A stretch of DNA of 14,459 nucleotides from Alphaproteobacteria bacterium. GTDB lineage: Bacteria > Pseudomonadota > Alphaproteobacteria > Puniceispirillales > UBA1172. The notes below the pieces were generated by a model. The model was not told the DNA's origin and did not search any database. It saw nothing but the letters and a program-made list of their open reading frames with translations. The stretch covers positions 7,994 to 22,452 of the forward strand of contig JAGWAQ010000023.1 in assembly GCA_021296375.1 (NCBI GenBank), written 5' to 3'. The position numbers and the translations under genes are program-made. Positions 7,521-14,040 of the stretch are shown here, piece by piece. Numbering within the stretch: position 1 is the first letter of the stretch; each line of letters opens with the position of its first letter.

Positions 7521-8861
7521 TCAGGCGCCTCCAGCCACCGTCATGCCGTCAATCCGCAAGGATGGCGCGGCGGTGGATTGCGTCAGGTCAAGGTCATCGG
7601 CGAGGGTGATGTTCATCAGCATGTCATTAAGGTTGCCGGCAATCGTCGCCTCTGTCACCGGATGGCTGATCTTGCCGTTCTTGATCCAGAACCCTGAGGC
7701 GCCGCGGCTGTAATCCCCGGTGATCAAGCTGACGGATGACCCGATCATCTCGGTGACAAGAAAACCTTCATCAACGCCGGCGATCAAGGCATCGCGGCTG
7801 ATCTCCCCCGGTTCCATGATCCAGTTGCTGGTGCCAGCGGAAGGCGCGGAGCCAACACCGCGACCGGCGTTACCCGTGGGGTCAAGCCCCAATTGTTTGG
7901 CGGCGGCGAGGTCAAGGAACCAGCCTTGCAAGACGCCGTTATCCACCATCACCCGCCGTCGACGCGCCAGGCCTTCGCCGTCAAACGGCGAGGACCCCAT
8001 GCCGCGGGGGCGCAACGGGTCATCCACCAGGGTGATGCCGGAGGCGGCAATGGCTTCGCCCATTTTATCTTTCAGGAAGCTGGTGCCACGGGCGATCGCG
8101 CTGCCGTTGATGGCGGAGGCGATATGCGAGGCGATGGAACGCGACACCCGATTGTCGTAAATCACCGGAAAATCACCTGTCGGCGGGCGGATAGCGCCAA
8201 GGCGTTCCATTGTCCGTTCACCGGCATTGCGGCCGACATCACGGGGGGGTTTCAAATCGGCTTCATAAACGGCGGAGGAGTAATCGTAATCCCGTTCCAT
8301 GACGCCGTCTTTTTCCGACAATACCATGGCGGAAAACCCGAAGCTGCTGCGGTTGTAGCGGCCCGAAAACCCGTTTGAGGTGGCGATCATGACATCCACC
8401 ACCCCGTGGGAGGCGCTGCCGCCTTCGGAATTGGTGATGCCGGGGACAGCGCGGGCGGCGTCTTCGGCTTCCAGGGCGCGGGATTTCAGGTCTTCCGCGC
8501 TGGGGGTGCTGGCATCAAACATATCCAGCTCAGGAATTTCCGTTGCCAGTTGGTGGGGTTCCGCCAGCATGGCATAGGGGTCTTCCGGCGCCAGTTTGGC
8601 CATCGCCACGGCACGTTCGGCGAGGGTCGTGATGCTGTCCTCATCAAGGCGTGAGGTTGAAATGCTGGCGTTGCGCTGGCCGACAAATACTCGCAGGCCA
8701 ATGTCGTGATCTTCGGACCGTTCGATTGATTCCACCGCCCCCATGCGGACCGAAACCCCATGGCCATGGCCACCAACAACAATACCATCCGCCGCATCCG
8801 CCCCGGCCTTGCGGGCGCGGTCCAGCAGCATATCCATCAATTTTGAAAAATCATCGCTCAT
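7521..8861 (-). CDS. pmbA: PmbA/TldD-family metallopeptidase-related protein
   Basis: A 446-residue PmbA (TldE) homologue; E. coli PmbA is about 450. With TldD it forms a cytoplasmic heterodimeric protease that matures microcin B17 and degrades CcdA; in organisms without those substrates its job is less clear. Seen: an N-terminal domain with GHGHGVSVRMGAVESIERSE-type strand pattern (31-50), RSSFGFSAMVL (171-181), a central RSIASHIASAINGSAIARGTSFL region (241-263), and the C-terminal family signature GDYSRGASGFWIKNGKISHPV (382-402) followed by TIAGN. No HExxxH zinc motif is seen; that motif belongs to the TldD partner. The frame stays open upstream to 9608, opposite argC, but the ATG at 8861 gives the expected length and N-terminus, and a promoter-like pair lies just upstream. 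No TldD partner is in the window. Confidence 0.93.
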   Translation of the reverse strand: MSDDFSKLMDMLLDRARKAGADAADGIVVGGHGHGVSVRMGAVESIERSEDHDIGLRVFVGQRNASISTSRLDEDSITTLAERAVAMAKLAPEDPYAMLAEPHQLATEIPELDMFDASTPSAEDLKSRALEAEDAARAVPGITNSEGGSASHGVVDVMIATSNGFSGRYNRSSFGFSAMVLSEKDGVMERDYDYSSAVYEADLKPPRDVGRNAGERTMERLGAIRPPTGDFPVIYDNRVSRSIASHIASAINGSAIARGTSFLKDKMGEAIAASGITLVDDPLRPRGMGSSPFDGEGLARRRRVMVDNGVLQGWFLDLAAAKQLGLDPTGNAGRGVGSAPSAGTSNWIMEPGEISRDALIAGVDEGFLVTEMIGSSVSLITGDYSRGASGFWIKNGKISHPVTEATIAGNLNDMLMNITLADDLDLTQSTAAPSLRIDGMTVAGGA

Positions 8862-8867
8862 GCTTCT

Positions 8868-8896
8868 GACATAGCCTCTTGAGGGGCAAAGTACAA
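8868..8896 (-). promoter_or_regulatory. Candidate promoter for pmbA, placing +1 at the start codon
   Basis: On the minus strand TTGTAC (8891-8896), a 17-bp spacer and TATGTC (8868-8873), followed by 6 nt and the pmbA ATG at 8861. The hexamers are only moderate matches. The -10-to-ATG segment TATGTCAGAAGCATG is 13/15 identical to the same segment before the glycosyltransferase gene (TATGACAAAAGCATG at 4033-4047). No clear Shine-Dalgarno is present beyond AGAAG. Confidence 0.4.
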
Positions 8897-8950
8897 CCTT
8901 TCTGGGCGACAAATTCCGGCGGCTTCTGTTGCCGGTGGCGGAGTTTCGGC

Positions 8951-8979
8951 TTGCCCCCGTCAAGGCCGCGGCGTAAAAA
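8951..8979 (+). promoter_or_regulatory. Candidate promoter for argC
   Basis: TTGCCC (8951-8956), 17-bp spacer, TAAAAA (8974-8979), then 5 nt before the argC ATG at 8985. Both hexamers match the sigma70 consensus at 4 of 6 positions. Transcription would start at or within a base or two of the ATG. The rest of the 123-bp divergent gap (8862-8984) holds only a weak CCGGC/GCCGG inverted repeat. Confidence 0.35.
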
Positions 8980-8984
8980 GCCTT

Positions 8985-9938
8985 ATGAGTTATAAAATCT
9001 TTATCGATGGCGAGGCGGGCACCACAGGTTTGCAAGTGCGTGACCGTTTGATCGCCCACCCTGATGTGGAACTGATCACCATTGATCATGATCTGCGTAA
9101 AGATGCCGCCACCCGTCGTCAGGCCATGGCGGCGGCGGATGCCGCCATTCTCTGCCTGCCTGATGAGGCGGCGATCGAAGCTGTGCAACTGGCGGAAGGG
9201 CTTGCGGTCAAGATCATCGATGCCTCGACGGCGTTTCGCACCCACCCGGACTGGGCCTATGGATTCCCTGAACTTGATGATGCCCAGCGCGGGATGATCG
9301 CTGGCAGTCGGCGCGTCGCCAATGTCGGCTGTTACGCGACGGCGATGATCGCCTTGATCCGTCCGCTGGTGGACGGGGGGATGATCAGCCCTGACGCGCC
9401 ATTGAATATTTCCGCCATCAGTGGTTACACCGGCGGCGGCAAAGCCCTGATCAGTTACATGGACAATAACGACGGCCCCAGGCATTTTGCCTATGCCCTC
9501 AATCTTGCCCATAAGCATATCCCGGAAGTGATGATGCACGCCCGCCTTGACCGCAAGCCGACCTTCCTGCCGATGGTGGGTGATTTCGATTGCGGGATGC
9601 TGGTTCAACTGCCCCTGACATCGGCGCAGTTAAAGCCGGGGGCCCGCCGCCGTGACCTGCATGATGTGTATTCCGCCCATTACGCCGATGAAGCTTTTAT
9701 CCGCGTTCGCGGCCTTGATGAAGGCGACGGCCTGACCGACAAGGGTTATCTGGCGGCGGATGCGCTGAAAGGCACCAATATGCTGGATATCCATACGCTT
9801 GGTTATGATGATGGTGATGATCAGCACCAGGTGATGATGGTGGCGCGGCTCGACAACCTTGGCAAAGGGGCGTCGGGCGCGGCGGTGCAAAACCTTAACC
9901 TTGTGCTTGGCCTTGATGAAACCACAGGCTTGCTCTGA
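8985..9938 (+). CDS. argC: N-acetyl-gamma-glutamyl-phosphate reductase, short type
   Basis: Family role: NADPH-dependent reduction of N-acetylglutamyl 5-phosphate to the semialdehyde, third step of arginine biosynthesis, in the cytoplasm. The 317 residues match the short type 2 (ArgC2) class rather than the roughly 335-350-residue type 1. Seen: the dinucleotide-binding start KIFIDGEAGTTGLQVRDRL (4-22), STAFRTHPDWAYGFPEL (81-97), the catalytic-Cys motif NVGCYATAMIAL (C116), SGYTGGGKALISY (146-158), HKHIPEV (176-182) and PMVGDFDCGMLVQLP (196-210). There is no strong Shine-Dalgarno. The gene is divergent from pmbA. An uncharacterised gene follows 14 bp later on the same strand. No other arg gene is in the window. 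Confidence 0.96.
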   Translation: MSYKIFIDGEAGTTGLQVRDRLIAHPDVELITIDHDLRKDAATRRQAMAAADAAILCLPDEAAIEAVQLAEGLAVKIIDASTAFRTHPDWAYGFPELDDAQRGMIAGSRRVANVGCYATAMIALIRPLVDGGMISPDAPLNISAISGYTGGGKALISYMDNNDGPRHFAYALNLAHKHIPEVMMHARLDRKPTFLPMVGDFDCGMLVQLPLTSAQLKPGARRRDLHDVYSAHYADEAFIRVRGLDEGDGLTDKGYLAADALKGTNMLDIHTLGYDDGDDQHQVMMVARLDNLGKGASGAAVQNLNLVLGLDETTGLL

Positions 9939-9952
9939 TCGCGGCGGTTTCC

Positions 9953-10783
9953 ATGACGCTTGACCCAGACTGGTTTCCAGAACACACCGGCGGCACCATC
10001 TGCCCCCGTGCGCAGGCCAGGCTTTACCCCTATCCCGCGCCTTCGGGGGATTTCTGGATGCGCAACGGATTGCCGGAATTGCGCCCCGATGGCATCACGG
10101 CGGATGAACTTGCGGGGCGGACGGCGGTTATTTCAGTGGGGTCGAACCGGGCGCCGCTCCAGCTCAGGCGGAAATTCGGGCTTGAAGCGGAATTGCCTGT
10201 CACCGCTTGCGTGCTGAAAGATTGCGATGTCGTCTACGCCGCCACCCTGTCCTATTATTGCGCCGCCCCCGCCACCGCTTGCCCCAGCCCCGGCACATCA
10301 GTGACGCTCAACATCACCTGGCTTGATGACGCCCAGCTCCTGCATATGCATGACACGGAAGCCCTCGGCATTGCTTATGATTTTGTGCGGCTTGATGACG
10401 GCTGTGTTGATCATGGCCGCCGCCAGGGGGGCGCGGTTTTTGACCAGCCGGTTTATGGCTATCAATCCCGCTCCGGTCTTTATGCCCCTGATGGCGAGCC
10501 TCTGGCCCATGCCTTGATCCCCGCCGAGGGGCGACGCTTTGATGCCGTCACGGAAGACGCGGTCTTGACCCGCATCAAAGCCATGGCAGGTAAAAAGATG
10601 GCAGGTAAAAAGATGGCAGGTGCTGAAGATCAACCGCTCGATGACTGGCTTGACGCCATGAGGGCTGACCGCCAGTTGCGCCTTCAGGTGATGGCGCGAA
10701 TGAACGAGGTGATGATGCCGCTGCCGCTTGCGCCGTGGCAGGTGATGGATGTCGCCGCCGCCAACCCTGACGAGTATCTCTAG
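9953..10783 (+). CDS. Uncharacterised 276-residue protein, faintly cyclotransferase-like
   Basis: I do not recognise this protein as a named family. Visible: ISVGSNRAPLQLRRKFG (60-76), reminiscent of the [Y/V]GSN-loop that opens gamma-glutamylcyclotransferase/AIG2-fold domains; then VYAATLSYYCAAPATACPSPGTSVTLNITWLDDAQL (94-129) and HMHDTE (131-136), with E136 where that fold often has its acidic catalytic residue. This is pattern resemblance only. Three Cys lie at 103, 110 and 151. Residues 211-223 contain a MAGKK repeat encoded by a 15-bp DNA repeat. No signal peptide or membrane segment. It starts 14 bp after argC, so it is probably co-transcribed, but without a visible Shine-Dalgarno. Its stop overlaps that of the convergent ubiA within CTAG. 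Base composition and codon use look like the neighbours, so it is likely real. Confidence 0.75.
   Translation: MTLDPDWFPEHTGGTICPRAQARLYPYPAPSGDFWMRNGLPELRPDGITADELAGRTAVISVGSNRAPLQLRRKFGLEAELPVTACVLKDCDVVYAATLSYYCAAPATACPSPGTSVTLNITWLDDAQLLHMHDTEALGIAYDFVRLDDGCVDHGRRQGGAVFDQPVYGYQSRSGLYAPDGEPLAHALIPAEGRRFDAVTEDAVLTRIKAMAGKKMAGKKMAGAEDQPLDDWLDAMRADRQLRLQVMARMNEVMMPLPLAPWQVMDVAAANPDEYL
10583..10621 (+). repeat. In-frame 15-bp tandem repeat (2.6 copies)
   Basis: ATGGCAGGTAAAAAG occurs twice in a row (10583-10597, 10598-10612), then its first 9 bases (10613-10621). Copies are identical. It lies inside the uncharacterised gene and encodes MAGKK-MAGKK-MAG; as 15 is a multiple of three, gain or loss of units would lengthen or shorten a lysine-rich linker without a frameshift. 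Perfect identity suggests recent duplication or slippage. Confidence 0.9.
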
Positions 10784-11712
10784 AGCCCGGGCCCGTTTCT
10801 TGTCACCGCCTCAATCGCAAGGGCAAGGGTCAGGATCAGCCCGGTGTTGCGGTTGGAGCGGAACAATGCCCCGGCGCCTTGCGGGTCGGTCAAATCAATC
10901 CGCCTGATCTGCGTGTTAAGGTGGATGGCGACGCCGCCAAGCCCGAGGTAATAGACCCCTGCCGCGTCACGCAACGCCCCCGCCAGCAGCAGCGCCAGCA
11001 GCATCATGGCATAGCACATCACCACCACCGGCTTGAGGTTGTCCCCCAGCGTCAGGGCGGCGGAGCGGATGCCGATCTTGCGGTCATCTTCCATGTCCTG
11101 AATGGCGTAGATCGTGTCATAGCCAAATACCCAGAAGGCGGCGGCGAGATAGAGAACCCCCGCCATCACCCCCGGCCATGCCCCGAAGGCCGACCAGCCA
11201 AGCCAGGCCCCCCAGCTGAAGGTCAGGGCCAGCACAATCTGCGGCAATCCCGTGAAGCGTTTGGCAAGGGGGTAGATGACGATCAACGGCAAGGACGCCA
11301 CCCCCGTCCAGAATGCCGTCAGGGGCAATTGCACCAGCACCACAAGGCCAATGGCCAGAAGCCCCGCCAGAAACACCATGGCGCCGTTAAAGCTGATGAC
11401 ACCTGCCGCCAGGGCGCGGTCACGGGTGCGGGCAACGGCGCGGTCAAGATCACGATCCCAGAGATCATTGATGACGCATCCGGCGCCGCGCATCACCATG
11501 GCGCCAATCAGGAACAGCGCCATTACCCTGGCGCTATCCATGAGGGGGATGTTCATCACCATGGTGGCGGTCAGGATCGCCCACCAGGCGGGAAGAACCA
11601 GTAGCCACCAGCCGACGGGGCGGTCAAACCGCGCCAGTTGCGCGTAGGGGATCAAAGCGTCGGGCAACCATGCCACCCAGCTGGATGTGGTGATGTCACT
11701 ACGGGAACTCAT
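10780..11712 (-). CDS. ubiA: 4-hydroxybenzoate polyprenyltransferase UbiA
   Basis: Family role: inner-membrane prenyltransferase attaching the polyprenyl tail to 4-hydroxybenzoate in ubiquinone biosynthesis. The 310 residues are slightly longer than E. coli UbiA (290). Seen: multiple hydrophobic helices along the whole length, the first Mg/diphosphate motif NDLWDRDLD (82-90) within RGAGCVINDLWDRDLDR, and the second motif YDTIYAIQDMEDDRKIGIRS (198-217; D199, D206, D210). Both aspartate motifs are intact. The start at 11712 has GAGG only 1 nt upstream. A TTGCCA box (11743-11748) 18 bp before a weak TAACGA (11719-11724) would again put transcription near the ATG. Its stop overlaps that of the convergent uncharacterised gene in a CTAG palindrome (10780-10783). 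Confidence 0.96.
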   Translation of the reverse strand: MSSRSDITTSSWVAWLPDALIPYAQLARFDRPVGWWLLVLPAWWAILTATMVMNIPLMDSARVMALFLIGAMVMRGAGCVINDLWDRDLDRAVARTRDRALAAGVISFNGAMVFLAGLLAIGLVVLVQLPLTAFWTGVASLPLIVIYPLAKRFTGLPQIVLALTFSWGAWLGWSAFGAWPGVMAGVLYLAAAFWVFGYDTIYAIQDMEDDRKIGIRSAALTLGDNLKPVVVMCYAMMLLALLLAGALRDAAGVYYLGLGGVAIHLNTQIRRIDLTDPQGAGALFRSNRNTGLILTLALAIEAVTRNGPGL

Positions 11713-11718
11713 GCCTCA

Positions 11719-11748
11719 TCGTTAGCGGGTTTCGCTGGCGCTTGGCAA
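11719..11748 (-). promoter_or_regulatory. Weak candidate promoter for ubiA
   Basis: On the minus strand TTGCCA (11743-11748), 18-bp spacer, TAACGA (11719-11724), 6 nt, then ATG at 11712. The -10 is a poor match; listed because its placement repeats that seen before four other genes and the -35 is identical to that proposed for rsmE. Confidence 0.2.
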
Positions 11749-11794
11749 GTGAATTCAGGTTCAAGAGAATTCAGGGGGCAAGAGAATTAAGGGG
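11746..11794. repeat. Three imperfect direct repeats between ubiA and rsmE
   Basis: Units CAAGTGAATTCAGGTT (11746-11761), CAAGAGAATTCAGGGGG (11762-11778) and CAAGAGAATTAAGGGG (11779-11794): core CAAG(A/T)GAATT(C/A)AGG, period 16-17 bp. They lie in the 160-bp divergent region and touch the proposed ubiA -35. They may be a local tandem duplication or regulator sites; nothing identifies the binder. Confidence 0.7.
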
Positions 11795-11837
11795 TTGCGG
11801 AATGTTAGCCGCGGCCAAGGGCCGGGGAATTGATGAC

Positions 11838-11866
11838 TTGCCAGATCAAAACCCCGGGAGTATTGA
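11838..11866 (+). promoter_or_regulatory. Candidate promoter for rsmE-gshA
   Basis: TTGCCA (11838-11843), 17-bp spacer, TATTGA (11861-11866), 6 nt, then the rsmE ATG at 11873, so transcription would begin at the start codon. The only Shine-Dalgarno-like element is AAAGG two bases before the ATG, unusually close for ribosome binding. The hexamers match the sigma70 consensus at 5/6 (TTGCCA) and 3/6 (TATTGA). Confidence 0.4.
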
Positions 11867-11872
11867 AAGGTT

Positions 11873-12622
11873 ATGGCTCTTGAAACCCGTCAACGCCTTT
11901 ATTGCACCGCCCCGCTTTGCCAGGATGCTGAGGTGACGCTTGACCGCGATCAATCCCATTACCTGTTGAATGTGCTGCGCAAAGCCGAGGGCGATGAGCT
12001 GCTGCTGTTCAATGGCAAGGATGGCGAATGGCAGGCGGAGATCACCCAGGCGGCGAAGAAAGCGGCAGTGCTGCACTGCCTTGCGGCCACCCGCCCCCAG
12101 GACCCTGTGCCTTCCCTGATGCTGGTGTTTGCGCCGATCAAGAAAGCCCGTATTGATTTTATCGCCGAAAAAGCCACGGAACTCGGGGTCGGCATCCTTC
12201 AGCCGGTGATGACCGATCGCACCCAGATGAGCCGCGTGAACACCGACCGGATGCGCGCCAATGCCATTGAAGCGGCGGAGCAAACCGGCCGCACCACTAT
12301 TCCCGAGATCCGGGCGCCGATTTCGCTCACCGCCTTGCTTGAAGATTGGCCCGCGACGCGCCATATCATATTCTGTGATGAAGATCGCGCCGCTTCGCCT
12401 GATCACGCCATGGCTGATGTCGTGGCCGGGCTGACGGGCAAGGCGGCGATTTTCATCGGTCCTGAAGGCGGGTTTTCCCCCCGTGAACGTGACCACATCA
12501 TCGCCCAGGCGCAGGCCCATGCCGTCGCGTTGGGGCGCAATATCTTGCGGGCGGATACAGCGATGCTGGCGGCCCTCGCGATCTGGCAGTCCGCTGCCGG
12601 AGAATGGAAAGGACGCCGTTAA
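11873..12622 (+). CDS. rsmE: 16S rRNA m3U1498 methyltransferase RsmE
   Basis: Family role: SPOUT-class methyltransferase that uses S-adenosylmethionine to methylate N3 of U1498 in 16S rRNA of the 30S subunit. The 249 residues match the family (about 245). Seen: an N-terminal PUA-like domain with HYLLNVLRKAEGDELLLFNG (29-48), then EKATELGVGILQPVMTDRTQ (99-118), EQTGRTTIPEI (136-146), the SAM-site knot motif FIGPEGGFSPRE (194-205) and LGRNILRADTA (220-230). The stop shares one base with the gshA ATG (TAATG), indicating translational coupling. rsmE next to gshA and ubiA is a familiar alphaproteobacterial arrangement. Confidence 0.96.
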   Translation: MALETRQRLYCTAPLCQDAEVTLDRDQSHYLLNVLRKAEGDELLLFNGKDGEWQAEITQAAKKAAVLHCLAATRPQDPVPSLMLVFAPIKKARIDFIAEKATELGVGILQPVMTDRTQMSRVNTDRMRANAIEAAEQTGRTTIPEIRAPISLTALLEDWPATRHIIFCDEDRAASPDHAMADVVAGLTGKAAIFIGPEGGFSPRERDHIIAQAQAHAVALGRNILRADTAMLAALAIWQSAAGEWKGRR

Positions 12623-13983
12623 TGGCAGAAGTGAATAGCCCGCGTATCACTGGACGAGGTGATCTCATCCAGTGGTTGCAGAACGGTGAAACCCCACGCG
12701 AGAATTGGCGTATCGGCACCGAACACGAGAAATTCCTTTTTGATGTGACGACCAATCGCCGCCCCGGCTATGACGGGGCGAGCGGCGTCGGCGCGTTATT
12801 GACGGCACTGAATGACCGGCTTGGCGGCACCGCGATCATGGAAGGTGACGCTATCATCGGGGTCAAGGAGGTCAATGGCGGCTCCTTGACCCTTGAGCCC
12901 GGCGGGCAGTTCGAGCTGTCCGGCGCGCCATTGGCGACGCTCCATGAAACCTGCCGCGAAACCAACAGCCACCTGAAAATCATGCGTGAGGTGACGGCCA
13001 CGCTCGGCCTCGGCATGCTGGGGGTCGGCTATGACCCGAAATGGCCCCGCGATGATGTGCCGTGGATGCCGAAAGGCCGCTATAAAATCATGCGGGCGCA
13101 TATGCCAAAAGTCGGCACGCTCGGGCTGGATATGATGCAGCGCACTTCCACCATCCAGGTTAATCTTGATTACAGTGATGAGCGCGACATGGCGCGGAAA
13201 TTCCGCACCTCGCTGGCGCTTCAGCCGGTGGCGACGGCGTTGTTCGCCAATTCCCCTTTCAAGGAGGGCAAGCCGAGCGGGCTGTTGTCGACCCGCGCCC
13301 AAGCCTGGACCGACACTGACAACGCCCGTTGTGGTGTTCCGGCTTGCGTTTTTGACGACGGGTTCGGCTATGAACAATGGGTAGATTATATTCTCGATGT
13401 GCCGATGTATTTCCTCCATCGCGGGGATGATTACGCGGATGTCGCCGGCTTGTCGTTCCGGGATTACATGGCAGGGCAATTGCCGGGTTATGAGGGCGAG
13501 CTGCCGGTGATGGCCGATTGGGAAGATCATATCACCACCGCTTTTCCTGAAGTGCGGCTCAAGCAATACCTTGAAATGCGCGGCGCCGATGGCGGGCCGT
13601 GGAACATGATCTGCGCCTTGCCGGCGCTTTGGGTGGGGCTGCTCTATGACGCCGAGTCGCTTGACGCCGCCGAAGAGCTGGCGCGCGGCTTGACGGCAGA
13701 GGATGTCGCCGAGGCGCGGATGAGCGCCGCCACCCATGGCTTGAACGGCCAGATCGGCGGGCGGAATATGCTTGAGCTGGGGCGGCAGATGGTGGCGATT
13801 TCAGGAGACGGGCTGAAGCGGCGCAACAACATTGCCGGCATCGGCGACAGTGAGGTCAGTTTCCTTGACCCGCTCAAGGAGATTGTTCAATCGGGCATCA
13901 CCAAAGCCGAGCGGCTTCTGGACCATTATCACAACGACTGGTCGCAAGAGGTTGACCCGATTTACCGTGATTTCCAGTTCTAG
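12622..13983 (+). CDS. gshA: Glutamate-cysteine ligase GshA (alphaproteobacterial/plant-like class)
   Basis: Family role: ATP-dependent joining of glutamate and cysteine, the first and controlling step of glutathione synthesis, in the cytoplasm. 453 residues from this start. Seen: RIGTEHEKFLF (30-40), LEPGGQFELSGAP (91-103; substrate/metal-binding acidic residues), MRAHMPKVGTLGLDMMQRTSTIQVNLDYSDE (157-187) and RLKQYLEMRGAD (312-323), typical of the class shared with plants rather than E. coli GshA. I chose ATG 12622 over an in-frame ATG at 12604: the former has AAAGGA (12608-12613) 8 nt upstream and forms a TAATG junction with rsmE, while the latter would add six residues inside rsmE with no ribosome site. 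gshB is not in the window. Confidence 0.95.
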   Translation: MAEVNSPRITGRGDLIQWLQNGETPRENWRIGTEHEKFLFDVTTNRRPGYDGASGVGALLTALNDRLGGTAIMEGDAIIGVKEVNGGSLTLEPGGQFELSGAPLATLHETCRETNSHLKIMREVTATLGLGMLGVGYDPKWPRDDVPWMPKGRYKIMRAHMPKVGTLGLDMMQRTSTIQVNLDYSDERDMARKFRTSLALQPVATALFANSPFKEGKPSGLLSTRAQAWTDTDNARCGVPACVFDDGFGYEQWVDYILDVPMYFLHRGDDYADVAGLSFRDYMAGQLPGYEGELPVMADWEDHITTAFPEVRLKQYLEMRGADGGPWNMICALPALWVGLLYDAESLDAAEELARGLTAEDVAEARMSAATHGLNGQIGGRNMLELGRQMVAISGDGLKRRNNIAGIGDSEVSFLDPLKEIVQSGITKAERLLDHYHNDWSQEVDPIYRDFQF

Positions 13984-13986
13984 TGT

Positions 13987-14008
13987 GCAGTGTGGAGCTG
14001 CTTTTATT
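13987..14008 (+). terminator. Weak candidate terminator after gshA
   Basis: GCAGT (13987-13991), a 5-nt loop and GCTGC (13997-14001) form a 5-bp stem with one T-G wobble, followed by TTTTATT (14002-14008). The stem is short, so termination would be partial at best. Confidence 0.25.
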
Positions 14009-14040
14009 GATCCGATCTTGCCGGGAAGGTTAGCCGCGCC

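Noticed and set aside
8921..8946. CCGGC/GCCGG inverted repeat in the pmbA-argC gap
   Set aside because: Only 5-bp GC arms with a 10-nt loop and no T-run; expected by chance at this base composition.
8862..9608. Open 249-codon extension of the pmbA frame opposite argC
   Set aside because: It is antisense to a well-supported argC, extends PmbA far beyond family length, and its predicted residues (His/Arg/Gly-rich) show no motif. The ATG at 8861 fits PmbA.
9801..9841. GATGATG-rich stretch in argC resembling a microsatellite
   Set aside because: It encodes the Asp/His-rich segment DDGDDQHQVMM within a normal-length ArgC with no exact repeating unit; likely codon usage rather than a repeat.
12796..13737. 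Minus-strand ORF of 313 codons opposite gshA
   Set aside because: Shadow of gshA in a GC-rich sequence; no start context and no recognisable domain.
14007..14035. TTGATC-17 bp-TTAGCC before the MFS gene as another start-codon-proximal promoter
   Set aside because: The -10 is a very poor match and a GGAAGG ribosome site is present, so I did not count it with the leaderless candidates.
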